64,000 bases of DNA from Dermabacteraceae bacterium TAE3-ERU27 (lineage in GTDB: Bacteria > Actinomycetota > Actinomycetes > Actinomycetales > Dermabacteraceae), in the NCBI GenBank assembly GCA_019218415.1, contig JAHUUL010000003.1:186001-250000 (forward strand), in the 5' to 3' direction. Below the pieces are notes generated by a model that saw nothing but the letters and a program-made list of their open reading frames with translations, did no database searches and had not been told where the DNA came from. The position numbers and the translations under genes were made by a program. Shown here piece after piece: positions 8,524 through 17,693 of the stretch (position 1 is the stretch's first letter; the number at the start of each line of letters is the position of its first letter).

Positions 8524-8825
8524 ATGCCCCGCTGCACCAGAGTCACCTGCGTTGCATCAACTGCAACCTGCCCTCGGAACACGTGGTTATCTACGTCGGG
8601 CGGATTGTTAGCGAGGTCCAGTGCACCAGCTGCGGTGCCCGCACCCGGCTTGACGTGCGCGAAGAGTACCTGCCAGACCTGGGGGAGCGCATAAAGAGCA
8701 AACCCAAAAGGGTCTGGCGGAGGCTCCTGGCCTCCCCGGTAACCCTGATGCGTTCTCTGCCCGCTCACCTGCTCACCAAGCCGCTGCGAATGCTGCGGGA
8801 GATGTGGCTGGTCTGGCGGCGCTAA
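8520..8825 (+). CDS. Small zinc-ribbon protein coupled to ispD
   Basis: A 101-residue protein of unknown function. The N-terminal half has two Cys pairs, CINC (about 12-15) and CTSC (about 36-39), spaced as in a zinc ribbon. The rest is rich in Arg and Lys with hydrophobic residues, ending in MLREMWLVWRR, which could be an amphipathic membrane- or nucleic-acid-contacting helix. The ATG overlaps the ispD stop (ATGA), so translation is coupled. The 3' end overlaps the convergent IspD-like gene by four bases. I do not recognise a family; a function linked to isoprenoid synthesis is only suggested by position. Confidence 0.75.
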   Translation: MNAPLHQSHLRCINCNLPSEHVVIYVGRIVSEVQCTSCGARTRLDVREEYLPDLGERIKSKPKRVWRRLLASPVTLMRSLPAHLLTKPLRMLREMWLVWRR

Positions 8826-9514
8826 CGTGCCGCGTGCGCGGTGTGGCCGAGCGAAATCTCCGCCTGCCACAGGCTGAGCCTGTCTAACACCGGAAAATAG
8901 GCGAACGCCCCCGGCAGGGTGGCTATCTCGGCCCCGGCGGAGGCCAGGGCGTGTATCTCGTCCCAGCCCTCCCCGCGCGCGTCCCGTACCAGGTCTTGCA
9001 AAACCCCGGGAGCGAAGAGGCGCGGCCCCTGCACCACGCCGAGTCGGGAGCGATCGACGTTACGCAACCCGGTCGCGGTGACCTCCTTCACCGAGTCGGT
9101 GACGTCCACCGTCGGCGCAATTGCGGCGCACCTGCCCAGGTGCGGGGCTAGCTCGCTGACGCTGCGCAGCGCCGCAGAATCACAGAGCGCGCGTTCGGCG
9201 TCCACCAGTAGCACGGCCTCGTCTTTTCCGCTCAGGCGCGCGGCCTCGCGCACCGCATTGAGCCGCAGCTCTCCCCGGTCTTTTTGCTGCCAGGTATGAA
9301 CCAGCGCATCGGCGGGTAGGTGGGCGGCAAGCTCGGGGCGGGTCTGCGCGGGCGCAAGCACCGTCACCGAGGAACCGTAAAGATCCCGTGCCGCGCGGTA
9401 AACCCGCGTTAGGGGGCTGACGCCGGATAGTGCGCTAAGGGCAGGGAAAAGTGGAAGGTGTTCGTCGGCGCTCACCTCGGTGAGGACGACGAACACCCTA
9501 AGCGGGTAGGTCAC
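8822..9514 (-). CDS. Degenerate IspD-like protein downstream of carD
   Basis: A 230-residue protein without obvious catalytic motifs that aligns by eye with IspD. LLVDAERAL stands where IspD has LIHDAARPL, VDRSRLGVVQGPRLFAPGVL where IspD has GQLLRVQTPQGFRAAPLL, and the terminal FPVLDRLSLWQAEI where IspD has FKITYAQDLLLAQ. The N-terminal nucleotide loop (LAGGxGxR) is missing, and the conserved late Lys is replaced. The gene starts with GTG six bases after carD on the same strand, exactly where ispD usually lies. I infer a relic or re-purposed cytidylyltransferase; it is an intact reading frame, so not called a pseudogene. A remote glycosyltransferase-A-fold protein of other origin is the alternative. 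Confidence 0.7.
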   Translation of the reverse strand: MTYPLRVFVVLTEVSADEHLPLFPALSALSGVSPLTRVYRAARDLYGSSVTVLAPAQTRPELAAHLPADALVHTWQQKDRGELRLNAVREAARLSGKDEAVLLVDAERALCDSAALRSVSELAPHLGRCAAIAPTVDVTDSVKEVTATGLRNVDRSRLGVVQGPRLFAPGVLQDLVRDARGEGWDEIHALASAGAEIATLPGAFAYFPVLDRLSLWQAEISLGHTAHAAR

Positions 9515-9520
9515 GGAAAG

Positions 9521-10036
9521 TTATTCCGTTTCTTCTTCCTTGGCGGGGACGTCGTGGCAGGCCAGCACGTCGTTGAGGATCTCCTCGGCGCGTGCCTCCT
9601 CTACCTTCTCCGCCAGCGCAAGCTCGGAAACAAGAATCTGGCGCGCCTTGGAAAGCATGCGCTTTTCCCCGGCCGAGAGGCCGCGATCGTGATCTCGGCG
9701 CCACAGGTCGCGCACTACCTCGGCAACCTTGATGACGTCTCCCGAGGCCAGCTTCTCCACGTTTGCCTTATAACGACGCGACCAGTTCGCGGGTTCTTCG
9801 GCATCGGTTTCGCGAAGGACGTCGAAAACCTTCTCCAGGCCGTCCTGGTCGACCACGTCGCGTACGCCCACCATGCCAACGTTGGCTGCGGGTACCTCGA
9901 TCGTGAGATCGCCCTGTGCCACCTTGAGTTTCAGGTAGATCTTTTCTTCGCCCTTAATCACGCGCGTCTTTACTTCTTCGATGCGTGCCGCGCCGTGATG
10001 GGGGTAGACGACGGTTTCGCCGACTTTGAAAGTCAT
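9521..10036 (-). CDS. carD: CarD family RNA polymerase-binding transcription regulator
   Basis: A 171-residue protein. The N-terminal domain (1-60, [20 protein letters not shown]) matches the CarD/CdnL Tudor-like fold that binds the RNA polymerase beta subunit. The helical C-terminal domain (60-150) includes [13 protein letters not shown] with the Trp that contacts the upstream edge of the open promoter bubble. The tail is acidic (KEEETE). CarD stabilises open complexes, particularly at rRNA promoters, and is often essential in actinobacteria. Start ATG is preceded by GAAAGGA. It sits upstream of the IspD-like gene, six bases apart, and divergent from the LpqE-like lipoprotein, as is common around carD. 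Confidence 0.93.
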   Translation of the reverse strand: MTFKVGETVVYPHHGAARIEEVKTRVIKGEEKIYLKLKVAQGDLTIEVPAANVGMVGVRDVVDQDGLEKVFDVLRETDAEEPANWSRRYKANVEKLASGDVIKVAEVVRDLWRRDHDRGLSAGEKRMLSKARQILVSELALAEKVEEARAEEILNDVLACHDVPAKEEETE

Positions 10037-10088
10037 ATGCTTGGTTTCCTTTCGTCCCCATTAGTTTACCACTCTACCTATGTGTTAT

Positions 10089-10100
10089 AATTTCGAAATT
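10089..10100. repeat. AT-rich palindrome between carD and the lipoprotein gene
   Basis: AATTTCGAAATT is a perfect 12-bp palindrome next to TATAAT (10086-10091) within a markedly AT-rich island of an otherwise GC-rich region. It lies about 50 bases upstream of carD on the other strand and is a candidate promoter or regulator site; no regulator can be named. Confidence 0.4.
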
Positions 10101-10230
10101 TTTCGCATTTTGTTGCCTGTGTGCGTATTTTTACGGCGAGGCGTCAGAACAAACGAAATTCCGGTACTCTGGAACGTAGTCCCCGCACGGGCGTAAGACG
10201 AAAGCCCAAAACACGTCAGGAGAAAGCCAA

Positions 10231-10731
10231 ATGCTCACGGTCCGTTCCGCCACGCGCCGCTTCGCCGCGGTTGCGCTGATTGCTACGGCAACCCTCGGTT
10301 TCTCCGGATGCACCTACCTCAACGCCGTGCAGACCAGCGAGTTCTATCAGGCTGCCGACGGCACCAACGCCAACGTGGGCAACGCGGAGCTTCGCAACCT
10401 GGTGCTGATCAGCGCGGGCAAGGGCAAGCCCGCCACCCTGGTGGGCGCGGTGGCAGGGCTTGGCGATGAGCCGGTATCCGTCACCATCACCGGCTCCTAC
10501 GAGGGCAGCAGCGTGTTCACCGCGACCCTCACCGTGCAGCCGCATGAACTGGCCGAGATCGGCTACGTGAGCGGTACGCGAGTGTTTGTTGACAACACGC
10601 CGGTCATCCCCGGCGGTGTCATGACCGTCACCGCCACCGTCGGTTCCGAATCCAAGGAGTTCACGCTCCCCGTAATGTCCAACAAGCTCGATCAATACAA
10701 GAATATCGAGCTGCCGGGCGCGGATAACTAA
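10231..10731 (+). CDS. LpqE-like lipoprotein
   Basis: A 166-residue secreted lipoprotein. The signal peptide has basic residues then VALIATATLGF, and ends in the lipobox FSGC, with the lipidated Cys near residue 26. The mature part resembles a beta-sandwich of the LpqE/copper-chaperone-like type: NAELRNLVLISAGKGKPATLVGAV followed by strands ending in GGVMTVTATV. In mycobacteria lpqE lies beside carD, which supports the assignment, but no metal-binding His/Met cluster is evident. AGGAGA precedes the ATG at good distance. A strong bidirectional terminator follows. Confidence 0.75.
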   Translation: MLTVRSATRRFAAVALIATATLGFSGCTYLNAVQTSEFYQAADGTNANVGNAELRNLVLISAGKGKPATLVGAVAGLGDEPVSVTITGSYEGSSVFTATLTVQPHELAEIGYVSGTRVFVDNTPVIPGGVMTVTATVGSESKEFTLPVMSNKLDQYKNIELPGADN

Positions 10732-10742
10732 AGACTTTTTAT

Positions 10743-10785
10743 ATACGTGTGGGGCCGAGCAAATGATGCTCGGCCCCACACGTAT
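10743..10785. terminator. Bidirectional terminator between the LpqE-like gene and regX3
   Basis: Inverted repeat with 19-base arms (ATACGTGTGGGGCCGAGCA and its complement) around a five-base loop, flanked by T-rich and A-rich tails. Confidence 0.85.
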
Positions 10786-10796
10786 GTGTATATAGA

Positions 10797-11491
10797 TCAG
10801 TGCTCCCGCTTCGGATGCGACATGCGATAGCCCAGGCCGCGCACCGTCTGGAGCAGGGTCGGGTTCTTCGGATCGGCCTCTATCTTGGAGCGCAGGCGCT
10901 TGATATGGACATCCAGGGTCTTGGAATCGCCCACGTAGTGCACTCCCCAGACCCGGTCCAGAATCTGTCCGCGCGTTAGCACCCGGTCCGGGTTACGCAG
11001 AAAAATCTCCAGCAGCTCAAACTCCTTCAGGGGCAGGGTGACCTCCGCGCCGTCCACGGTCAGGCTGTGGCGATCTACGTCCATGCGCAGCCCGCCGACG
11101 GTGAGGACGCTGTCGTCCTCGGCGTTCTGCTCGCCCCCGCGTCGGCGCAGCACCGCCTTGATACGGGCCACCAGCTCGCGCGAGGAATACGGCTTGGTGA
11201 CGTAGTCATCGGCCCCCAGCTCCAGGCCCAGCACCTTATCGAACTCGTCGTCCTTAGCGGTCAGCATGATCACCGGGGTATCCGATACCTTGCGAATCTC
11301 CCGGCAGACGTCGGTGCCGCTCAGCACCGGCAGCATCAGGTCGAGCAAAACCAGGTCTGGGCAGTCCTGCTGGAAACGCTTCAGCCCCTCGCCGCCGTCG
11401 GCCGCGACGCTGACCTGCCAGCCTTCCTTTTCCAGAACGTAGGAAAGTGGATCGGAAAACGAAGATTCGTCCTCCACAATCAAAATCCTGG

Positions 11492-11495
<4 letters not shown>
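10797..11495 (-). CDS. regX3: Phosphate-type response regulator RegX3
   Basis: A 232-residue OmpR/PhoB-class regulator. The receiver domain (1-120) has the acidic pocket ED, the phosphoacceptor Asp in LVLLDLMLP (about 54), Thr in VIMLTAKD, and Lys in DDYVTKPYS. The winged helix (130-230) ends with DVHIKRLRSKIEADPKNPTLLQTVRGLGYRM. Its ATG overlaps the senX3 stop (ATGA), and phoU is divergent just upstream of the pair, the arrangement expected for the SenX3-RegX3 phosphate starvation system. The kinase is translated first. Whether the regulon is strictly phosphate cannot be read from sequence, but the neighbours make it likely. Confidence 0.92.
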
Positions 11496-12688
<1,193 letters not shown>

Positions 12689-12821
12689 AAAAATAGCCTA
12701 CGCGGTAAAGGCTGCCGCAAAAGACAAGTTTCTAAGTGTTTACTCGGGCGAGCCGTAGCGTTAACCGACGGATGTGAGCATTTGGGGGTAGCACCGCTCA
12801 AACCTCTAAAGGAGAACTCCC

Positions 12822-13499
12822 ATGCGCAACGCTTTCAACTCCGACCTCTCGGAGATGCGTGCCAACCTGGTGACAATGTGCCGCACCGTTGCGGAATCGG
12901 TTAGGGACGCTTCGGAAGCGCTTTTCGCGCAGGACCTAGAAAAGGCCGAACGCGTCATCCTGTCCGATCAGGAAATAGACGAAATGCAGATCTCCATCGA
13001 TGAACTGGCAGTTGAGCTGCTCGCCCGCCAGCATCCGGTGGCCACCGACCTGCGTTCCGTGGTGTCGGCCCTGCGCATGAGCGCCAGCCTGGAACGCATG
13101 GGTGACCTCGCCGAACATATCGCGCTGACCACGCGCAGGCGCTACCCCGAACAGGTGATCGCTCCCTGCGCGCAGGACACGGTGCGGCAGATGGCCGCGC
13201 TCGCCCTGCGTGCGGTGGAAGATGCCGCGCAGGTGATCGAAACCCGCGATCTCAAGCTAGCGGCCCTCGTAACCACCCGGGACGAAGAGCTCGATGCCCT
13301 GCGCCAGGATGTGTTCAAGCTGCTCTACGCGGCAGAAAGCACGCTCAGCGTGCAGGACGCGGTGGACCTAACGCTGATCGCGCGCTTCTACGAGCGCCTT
13401 GGCGACCACGCGGTATCGCTGGTGCGCCGCATTGGCTTCCTGGTCACGGGCAGCACGCTGGACCCGCACAGCCCGGCCACAGAGGTAGAGGTCATCTAA
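12822..13499 (+). CDS. phoU: Phosphate signalling regulator PhoU
   Basis: A 225-residue all-helical protein with two PhoU repeats (about 5-95 and 115-205). The metal-binding helices carry acidic/Arg signatures such as LRMSASLERMGDLAEHIA and ARFYERLGDHAVSLVRR. PhoU connects the phosphate ABC transporter with the histidine kinase and prevents activation when phosphate is sufficient. It is divergent from senX3-regX3, which supports a phosphate role. AAAGGAGAACTCCC before the ATG is a textbook ribosome site. No pst genes are in the window. Confidence 0.92.
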   Translation: MRNAFNSDLSEMRANLVTMCRTVAESVRDASEALFAQDLEKAERVILSDQEIDEMQISIDELAVELLARQHPVATDLRSVVSALRMSASLERMGDLAEHIALTTRRRYPEQVIAPCAQDTVRQMAALALRAVEDAAQVIETRDLKLAALVTTRDEELDALRQDVFKLLYAAESTLSVQDAVDLTLIARFYERLGDHAVSLVRRIGFLVTGSTLDPHSPATEVEVI

Positions 13500-13514
13500 A
13501 CGGTTTAGAAAAAT

Positions 13515-13555
13515 CAGCGGGGGCCGCGCACCTTTCGGTACGGCGGCCCCCGCTG
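13515..13555. terminator. Terminator between phoU and the DUF4235 gene
   Basis: CAGCGGGGGCCGC pairs with GCGGCCCCCGCTG around a 15-base loop, followed by a T-rich stretch on the phoU strand. It lies between convergent genes. Confidence 0.75.
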
Positions 13556-13571
13556 CTGTTTGCTTTAGAGA

Positions 13572-13871
13572 TCAGCCCCGGTTAGCGCTGGGGCGACGGT
13601 TCAGGGCGCGGGTAGCGCCCTTCTGCGCGTAGTACTGCAGGGACTGCAAAACGACACCGGAGGCGACGGTCCACAGCAGGATCTTCCACAGGGGGAAGTC
13701 CTCCGGCTCCGTGCCCTCCTTGCGGGCCGCCTTAGCGGCCCCCTTACGGGCGCTATCGGTGGGCGTATCTTCTTTGAAGATCGCACGCCAGCCGGAAGAC
13801 AGCACCTTGTTGCCAAGCGCGGCGGCCCCCATCGAGGCAGCCACGGTCGCGAGTCGCAGAACAGGATTCAT
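13572..13871 (-). CDS. DUF4235 family small membrane protein
   Basis: A 99-residue protein with an N-terminal hydrophobic stretch (LATVAASMGAAALG), a basic and acidic middle, and a second hydrophobic segment (ILLWTVASGVVLQSLQ, about 63-80) before a basic tail. The pattern matches the DUF4235 family of small actinobacterial membrane proteins of unknown function. A longer in-frame start at 13982 would overlap the LCP gene and is rejected: the ATG at 13871 has AAGGAGA ten bases upstream. It is 28 bases after the LCP gene, so co-transcription is likely. Confidence 0.75.
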   Translation of the reverse strand: MNPVLRLATVAASMGAAALGNKVLSSGWRAIFKEDTPTDSARKGAAKAARKEGTEPEDFPLWKILLWTVASGVVLQSLQYYAQKGATRALNRRPSANRG

Positions 13872-13899
13872 GCTTTTCTCCTTACAGCCGCACGCCGCT

Positions 13900-14931
13900 C
13901 TAGGTGCCGGCGTACTGTGAATAGTACGTACCCATTGTGTCGTCTTTGAGGGCTTTTCGCAGAATATCCATGCGTGCCTCATCGGTGCCTACCACGCTCG
14001 CGCCGCCCTTTCCTACCATTGGTTCGCCGTGCGGAACGCTCAGGTAGAAAATGCTCGAGTTACGCAGGTCGCGCAGGCTAAAGATGGTAGAAACCAGGGC
14101 GGAGGTGGTCAGCCCGTCATCAATCGTCAGGTAGGGGCTAAGCTCCGACACCAGGTTATTGATGGCCACCGGATTGGCGAGCGTCTCCGGTTTCAGGGTC
14201 TTGGCGAGGATGGCCTTCAATAGCTCGCGCTGGTTACGGTTGCGCTGGAAATCGCCGTCCGCGTACTGGTAACGCTGACGTACGAATACCAGGGCCTTGG
14301 CGCCGTCCATGTGGTCTACGCCCTTGGTGAAGGTGTATCCCGCAGCCTCGATGGTCTTGGAAACGTTTACGTCCACGCCACCGATCGCGTCCACCATGCC
14401 GGTTATGCCGTGGAAGTCGATCAGCGCCACGTGGTCGATGCGCACGCCGACGTACTGTTCCACGGTCTTAACGGTCAGCGGCACCCCGCCGTAGGCCAGG
14501 GCCGCGTTAATGCGGTCGGTGCCCTTGCCGGGGATGTCAACGTACAGGTCGCGAGGGAACGACATCACGTAGGCCGATTTCTTGTCGGCGCTCACGTGCA
14601 CCAGCATCATCACGTCGGAGCGCTGGCCGAAGACGCCGGAGAGCCTGGCCTCCTCCTCGTCGCGCTTATCGGAACCGAGCAGCAGGTAGTTTTCCCCCTT
14701 GCCCAGGTTTGCCGGGCGCTGCTTTTCTTCTTCCACGCTGGCGATCTTCACGCGGGTAACGCCGTTGTCGAAGTTACGCCACAGGTTCACCAGGTAGAGG
14801 CCGGCCACGCCGCCGATCAGCAGGAAAACGAGGGCGAAAGCGAGCAGCAGCACGCCACGCTTCTTGCGCTTCTTGGGCGGCGGGGGAGAGACCTCTTCGG
14901 CCTCGAAAATATCTAGCGGATTCTCGCTCAT
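13900..14931 (-). CDS. LytR-CpsA-Psr (LCP) family transferase
   Basis: A 343-residue protein of standard LCP architecture: a short cytoplasmic basic segment (PPPPKKRKKR), one membrane anchor (VLLLAFALVFLLIGGVAGLYLV, about 27-48) and an extracellular LCP domain. Catalytic-site residues appear in ENYLLLGSDKRDE, QRSDVMMLVHVSAD, YVMSFPRDLYVDIPGKG and FVRQRYQYADGDFQRNRNQRELL. It attaches glycopolymers to peptidoglycan or a related acceptor; the polymer is unknown. It is a second, much shorter paralogue of the protein at 2488-4602. Its ATG overlaps the trmB stop (ATGA), so the two are coupled. Confidence 0.9.
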   Translation of the reverse strand: MSENPLDIFEAEEVSPPPPKKRKKRGVLLLAFALVFLLIGGVAGLYLVNLWRNFDNGVTRVKIASVEEEKQRPANLGKGENYLLLGSDKRDEEEARLSGVFGQRSDVMMLVHVSADKKSAYVMSFPRDLYVDIPGKGTDRINAALAYGGVPLTVKTVEQYVGVRIDHVALIDFHGITGMVDAIGGVDVNVSKTIEAAGYTFTKGVDHMDGAKALVFVRQRYQYADGDFQRNRNQRELLKAILAKTLKPETLANPVAINNLVSELSPYLTIDDGLTTSALVSTIFSLRDLRNSSIFYLSVPHGEPMVGKGGASVVGTDEARMDILRKALKDDTMGTYYSQYAGT

Positions 14932-15725
14932 ACGTTACTCACTGTCTTACGTAGATAGGTCATATCCCAGACCAGGCGGCCAGCCTCGCGTCCCTTGCGT
15001 TCGAAAGAGGTCAATACGCGGCCGGAAAAACGCGGTGCCCAGCCGGTGAGGGGCATTTCCTCACCGACGGGATCCGCGGCCGTGCCCTCGGGGCGGGGCC
15101 CCTTAGGGTGAGCGTTTTGGAAGTTTGGATGGTTATCCAAGACGCTGCGCATGTGCTGCGCGTAGGCCGCCCAGTCGGTGGCCAAACGCAGGGTGCCGCC
15201 GGCAACAAGGAGCCGGGAAAGTTCGCTCGCGAACTCGGGCTGCACGATGCGGCGCTTATGGTGGCGGGTCTTATGCCACGGGTCGGGCATGAAGATCCAC
15301 ACCTCGCTGAGGCTATTGTCGGGCAGCAGCACGGGAAGCGAATGCTGGGCGTCCAGCTCCACCAGCCGCACGTTCGGCGGCAGGCCCAGCCGTTCCAGCC
15401 GGTCCAGGGTCTGTGCGATGCCGGGGCGGTAAACCTCGAAAGCCAGGAAGTCGCGCTCCGGGTGCTGCGCCGCGGCGTTCGCCACGTTTTCGCCGAGCCC
15501 GGAACCGATCTCCACTGTCAGGGGCGCTTCGCGCCCGAAGATTTCCACCGGGTTTAGGCGCGCATCGGGGTGGGCGGCCGTCTCCCGCACCCCGGAGGGG
15601 ACTCGCAGCACGTAGCGTTCGCTAAGCCGATCCCAGGCGTCCTGGCGGGAACGGGTGAGGCGCGAGCCGCGCCGCACAAAAGAAACTACCGCGCGGCGGC
15701 GTTCGCTGGATTCTTGGTTAGGCAA
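14928..15725 (-). CDS. trmB: tRNA (guanine-N7)-methyltransferase
   Basis: A 265-residue SAM-dependent methyltransferase that makes m7G46 in tRNA. The SAM-binding motif is VEIGSGLGENV (about 72-82), followed by FLAFEVYRPGI, the typical WIFMPDPWHKTRHHKRR substrate-binding stretch and LRLATDWAAYA. The N-terminal 50 residues are basic. The start is a TTG with AACGGAG about ten bases upstream, overlapping the end of the Rieske gene by eight bases. LCP and DUF4235 genes follow on the same strand. Confidence 0.92.
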   Translation of the reverse strand: MPNQESSERRRAVVSFVRRGSRLTRSRQDAWDRLSERYVLRVPSGVRETAAHPDARLNPVEIFGREAPLTVEIGSGLGENVANAAAQHPERDFLAFEVYRPGIAQTLDRLERLGLPPNVRLVELDAQHSLPVLLPDNSLSEVWIFMPDPWHKTRHHKRRIVQPEFASELSRLLVAGGTLRLATDWAAYAQHMRSVLDNHPNFQNAHPKGPRPEGTAADPVGEEMPLTGWAPRFSGRVLTSFERKGREAGRLVWDMTYLRKTVSNV

Positions 15726-16158
15726 GCTGCACCACTCCGTTATTCACACTCAGCTTCACCGGGGGTAGGGGAGCCTTGGCGGGTCCGCCCGTCGGCTTCC
15801 CGGTGGCCGTCTCAAAGGTCGAATGATGGCAGGGGCAGGTCAGGCCGTCGCCGCTGGCCGCCACCACGCACCCCTGATGGGTGCAGTAGGCCGACAGCCC
15901 GCGCACCTCGTCACCGCTACCGCGCACCACAACCACGCGCTCCTTGCCGAAGGCCACCACGCGCGCGCTGTTTTCCGCGATTTCCGAGAGCGGGACGCCG
16001 CCGTCTTTTCCGGCCGCGACCTCGTCAGAAAAACCGCCGTCGGCCGGGCCGCAGCCCGCGAGGATGGCGGCGCCCGCCCCCGTCAGGCCGAGCGCTTTCA
16101 AAACTGTGCGCCGGCGCGCGGCTGCGCCGCAACACGACGAAGACTTGTTATCACGCAT
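15718..16158 (-). CDS. Rieske [2Fe-2S] lipoprotein
   Basis: A 146-residue exported iron-sulfur protein. The N-terminus has a Tat-like RRRTVLKALG segment followed by a lipobox LAGC, so it is probably exported folded and lipid-anchored. Cluster ligands are in CTHQGC and CPCHHS (about 93-98 and 110-115). Comparable small Rieske proteins are annotated in many actinobacteria with unknown partner; it is far shorter than the cytochrome bc1 subunit QcrA and no qcr genes are near. The ATG at 16158 is chosen over GTG at 16164 because TATTCT ends six bases before it. Confidence 0.85.
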   Translation of the reverse strand: MRDNKSSSCCGAAARRRTVLKALGLTGAGAAILAGCGPADGGFSDEVAAGKDGGVPLSEIAENSARVVAFGKERVVVVRGSGDEVRGLSAYCTHQGCVVAASGDGLTCPCHHSTFETATGKPTGGPAKAPLPPVKLSVNNGVVQLA

Positions 16159-16237
16159 GAGCACAGAATATGGCTACCCGGGTGGGCTGCGCCTGACAGT
16201 TAGCCTCTGTGTGAGCGGTTAGTCGCGGTGGGGGCGA

Positions 16238-16804
16238 CTAGACGTCTTCCGCCTTGGTGGTCACCGGGTCCCAGGAAAGGATCCCCTTGGCGCGCCAGCC
16301 GCGCGCCGTCACGGCGTCCTGCGCTTCGCGGCGGTACTGCGGGGTGAGGCGGTCCACGTAGAGCTTGCCGTCAAGGTGATCCACCTCGTGCTGCAGGCAG
16401 CGGGCCAGGGTGCCACCCTCGTCCTCCACCACTACCTCGTTCCCGTCCAGGTCGGTTCCGGTGACGCGGGCCCAGGTGGCGCGGGCGGTCGGGAAGCCCT
16501 CGCCGGGGACGGACAGGCAGCCCTCCCACATGTCCTCTTCCAGGGCTACCGTCGGCCCCTTTTCCAGCACCGGGTTAATGACGTGCCCCTCCTGCAGGCG
16601 GCCCTTGCCGTCGGTGCAGGAATAAACGAACAGGCGCCAGCGGGAACCGACCTGGGTGGCGGCCAGCCCGGCACCGTCGGCCGCCCGGTTGGTTTCGATC
16701 ATGTCCGCCACCAGCTGCCGGATTTCGGGGGTCACCTCCCGCACCTTCTTGGTGCGCTGGCGCAGTGCCTTGTGGCCGATCATGGTGATTTCGCGGGTAG
16801 GCAA
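16238..16804 (-). CDS. def: Peptide deformylase
   Basis: A 188-residue metalloenzyme that removes the formyl group from nascent protein N-termini. All three family motifs are present: GAGLAATQVG (about 45-54), EGCLSVPG (about 95-102) with the metal-binding Cys, and QHEVDHLDG (about 138-146) with the two His ligands and catalytic Glu. The TTG start is preceded by GGAAAGG seven bases upstream; an in-frame ATG seven codons later is possible. A small hairpin (16220-16240) overlaps the stop. No fmt gene is nearby. Confidence 0.93.
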   Translation of the reverse strand: MPTREITMIGHKALRQRTKKVREVTPEIRQLVADMIETNRAADGAGLAATQVGSRWRLFVYSCTDGKGRLQEGHVINPVLEKGPTVALEEDMWEGCLSVPGEGFPTARATWARVTGTDLDGNEVVVEDEGGTLARCLQHEVDHLDGKLYVDRLTPQYRREAQDAVTARGWRAKGILSWDPVTTKAEDV

Positions 16805-16840
16805 TGGACTACCTTTCCAAAAGTATTGACGCTAACCGGC

Positions 16841-17686
16841 CTATTTTCCCACGGCGGCGAGCAAGATTTCACGACTGTAGCGAACCAGGATATCGGTGTG
16901 ACCGGCGTCCTCCACCCGCACCAGCCTGCCCTGCGGCAGCACCTCGGCCAGGGAAAGCGAGGCCGACGGATCGACGGCGGTATCGAGCATGCCCTGGAAA
17001 ACGTGCACGCGGGGAAAATCTATCCGGGAGATGGCCTCAGTCCAATCGTCGGATTCGATGAGGTCTAGCTCGCGAAGATACGCGGCCGGGCCCTGCCGAA
17101 AGGCCGCGATGTTGCCGCGCATGAGGGCGCGCACCCCGTCGCGGCTCGCGCCGTGGCCCAGGGCGGCCGCGGCGGAAAGCAGGCCGCGCAGGCCGGGAAC
17201 GCGCAGGGCGTGACCGGCGGTGCTGTGCAGTTGCCTGCGCCATCCCCGCGGGGCCAGGCGCAGCGGCACCTGGATGTGTTCGGCGGGCGCGACCAGTGAC
17301 GCCCCCAGCAGGGGAACCTCTGGCCGCGAAAGCAGCTCCAGCGCATAGGGCGCGCCCCCCGACCAGGCGGAAACCCCAAAGCGCGTTACCCCCAAGCAGG
17401 AAAGCAGGGAAAACAGCGCATCAACCACCCGCGCAGGGGTGGCCGGGGGGCCGCTTCCCGGCAGCGAACGGCCGTAGCCCGGGCGGGACACGCCGATCAC
17501 CCGCACCCCGAGCGCGGCGGCCTGGCTGGCGAAGAAGCCGACCCCGTCCGCCGCGCCAGGAGTGCCGTGAAAGTGCAGTATCGTCTCCCCGCGGGCCGCC
17601 CCGACCATCTCCCATTCCAGGCAGCCGCCAGCGGGGAGGGCGTGCACGCCGCCGCAGAGGCGGCCGGGAAAATGCGCGGGCAGCAC
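16841..17686 (-). CDS. Alpha/beta-fold hydrolase
   Basis: A 281-residue hydrolase. The oxyanion-hole region reads HFHGTPGAADG (about 40-50), the nucleophile elbow is VSAWSGG (Ser about 104), and the catalytic His is in DAGHTDILV near the C-terminus; the acid is probably the Asp in FQGMLDTAVDPS. Substrate is unknown. No signal peptide, so cytoplasmic. Start is GTG. It lies seven bases after the GH65 gene on the same strand, probably read from the same transcript, although a functional link to glycoside use is not evident. Confidence 0.8.
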   Translation of the reverse strand: MLPAHFPGRLCGGVHALPAGGCLEWEMVGAARGETILHFHGTPGAADGVGFFASQAAALGVRVIGVSRPGYGRSLPGSGPPATPARVVDALFSLLSCLGVTRFGVSAWSGGAPYALELLSRPEVPLLGASLVAPAEHIQVPLRLAPRGWRRQLHSTAGHALRVPGLRGLLSAAAALGHGASRDGVRALMRGNIAAFRQGPAAYLRELDLIESDDWTEAISRIDFPRVHVFQGMLDTAVDPSASLSLAEVLPQGRLVRVEDAGHTDILVRYSREILLAAVGK

Positions 17687-17693
17687 CGGAGGT

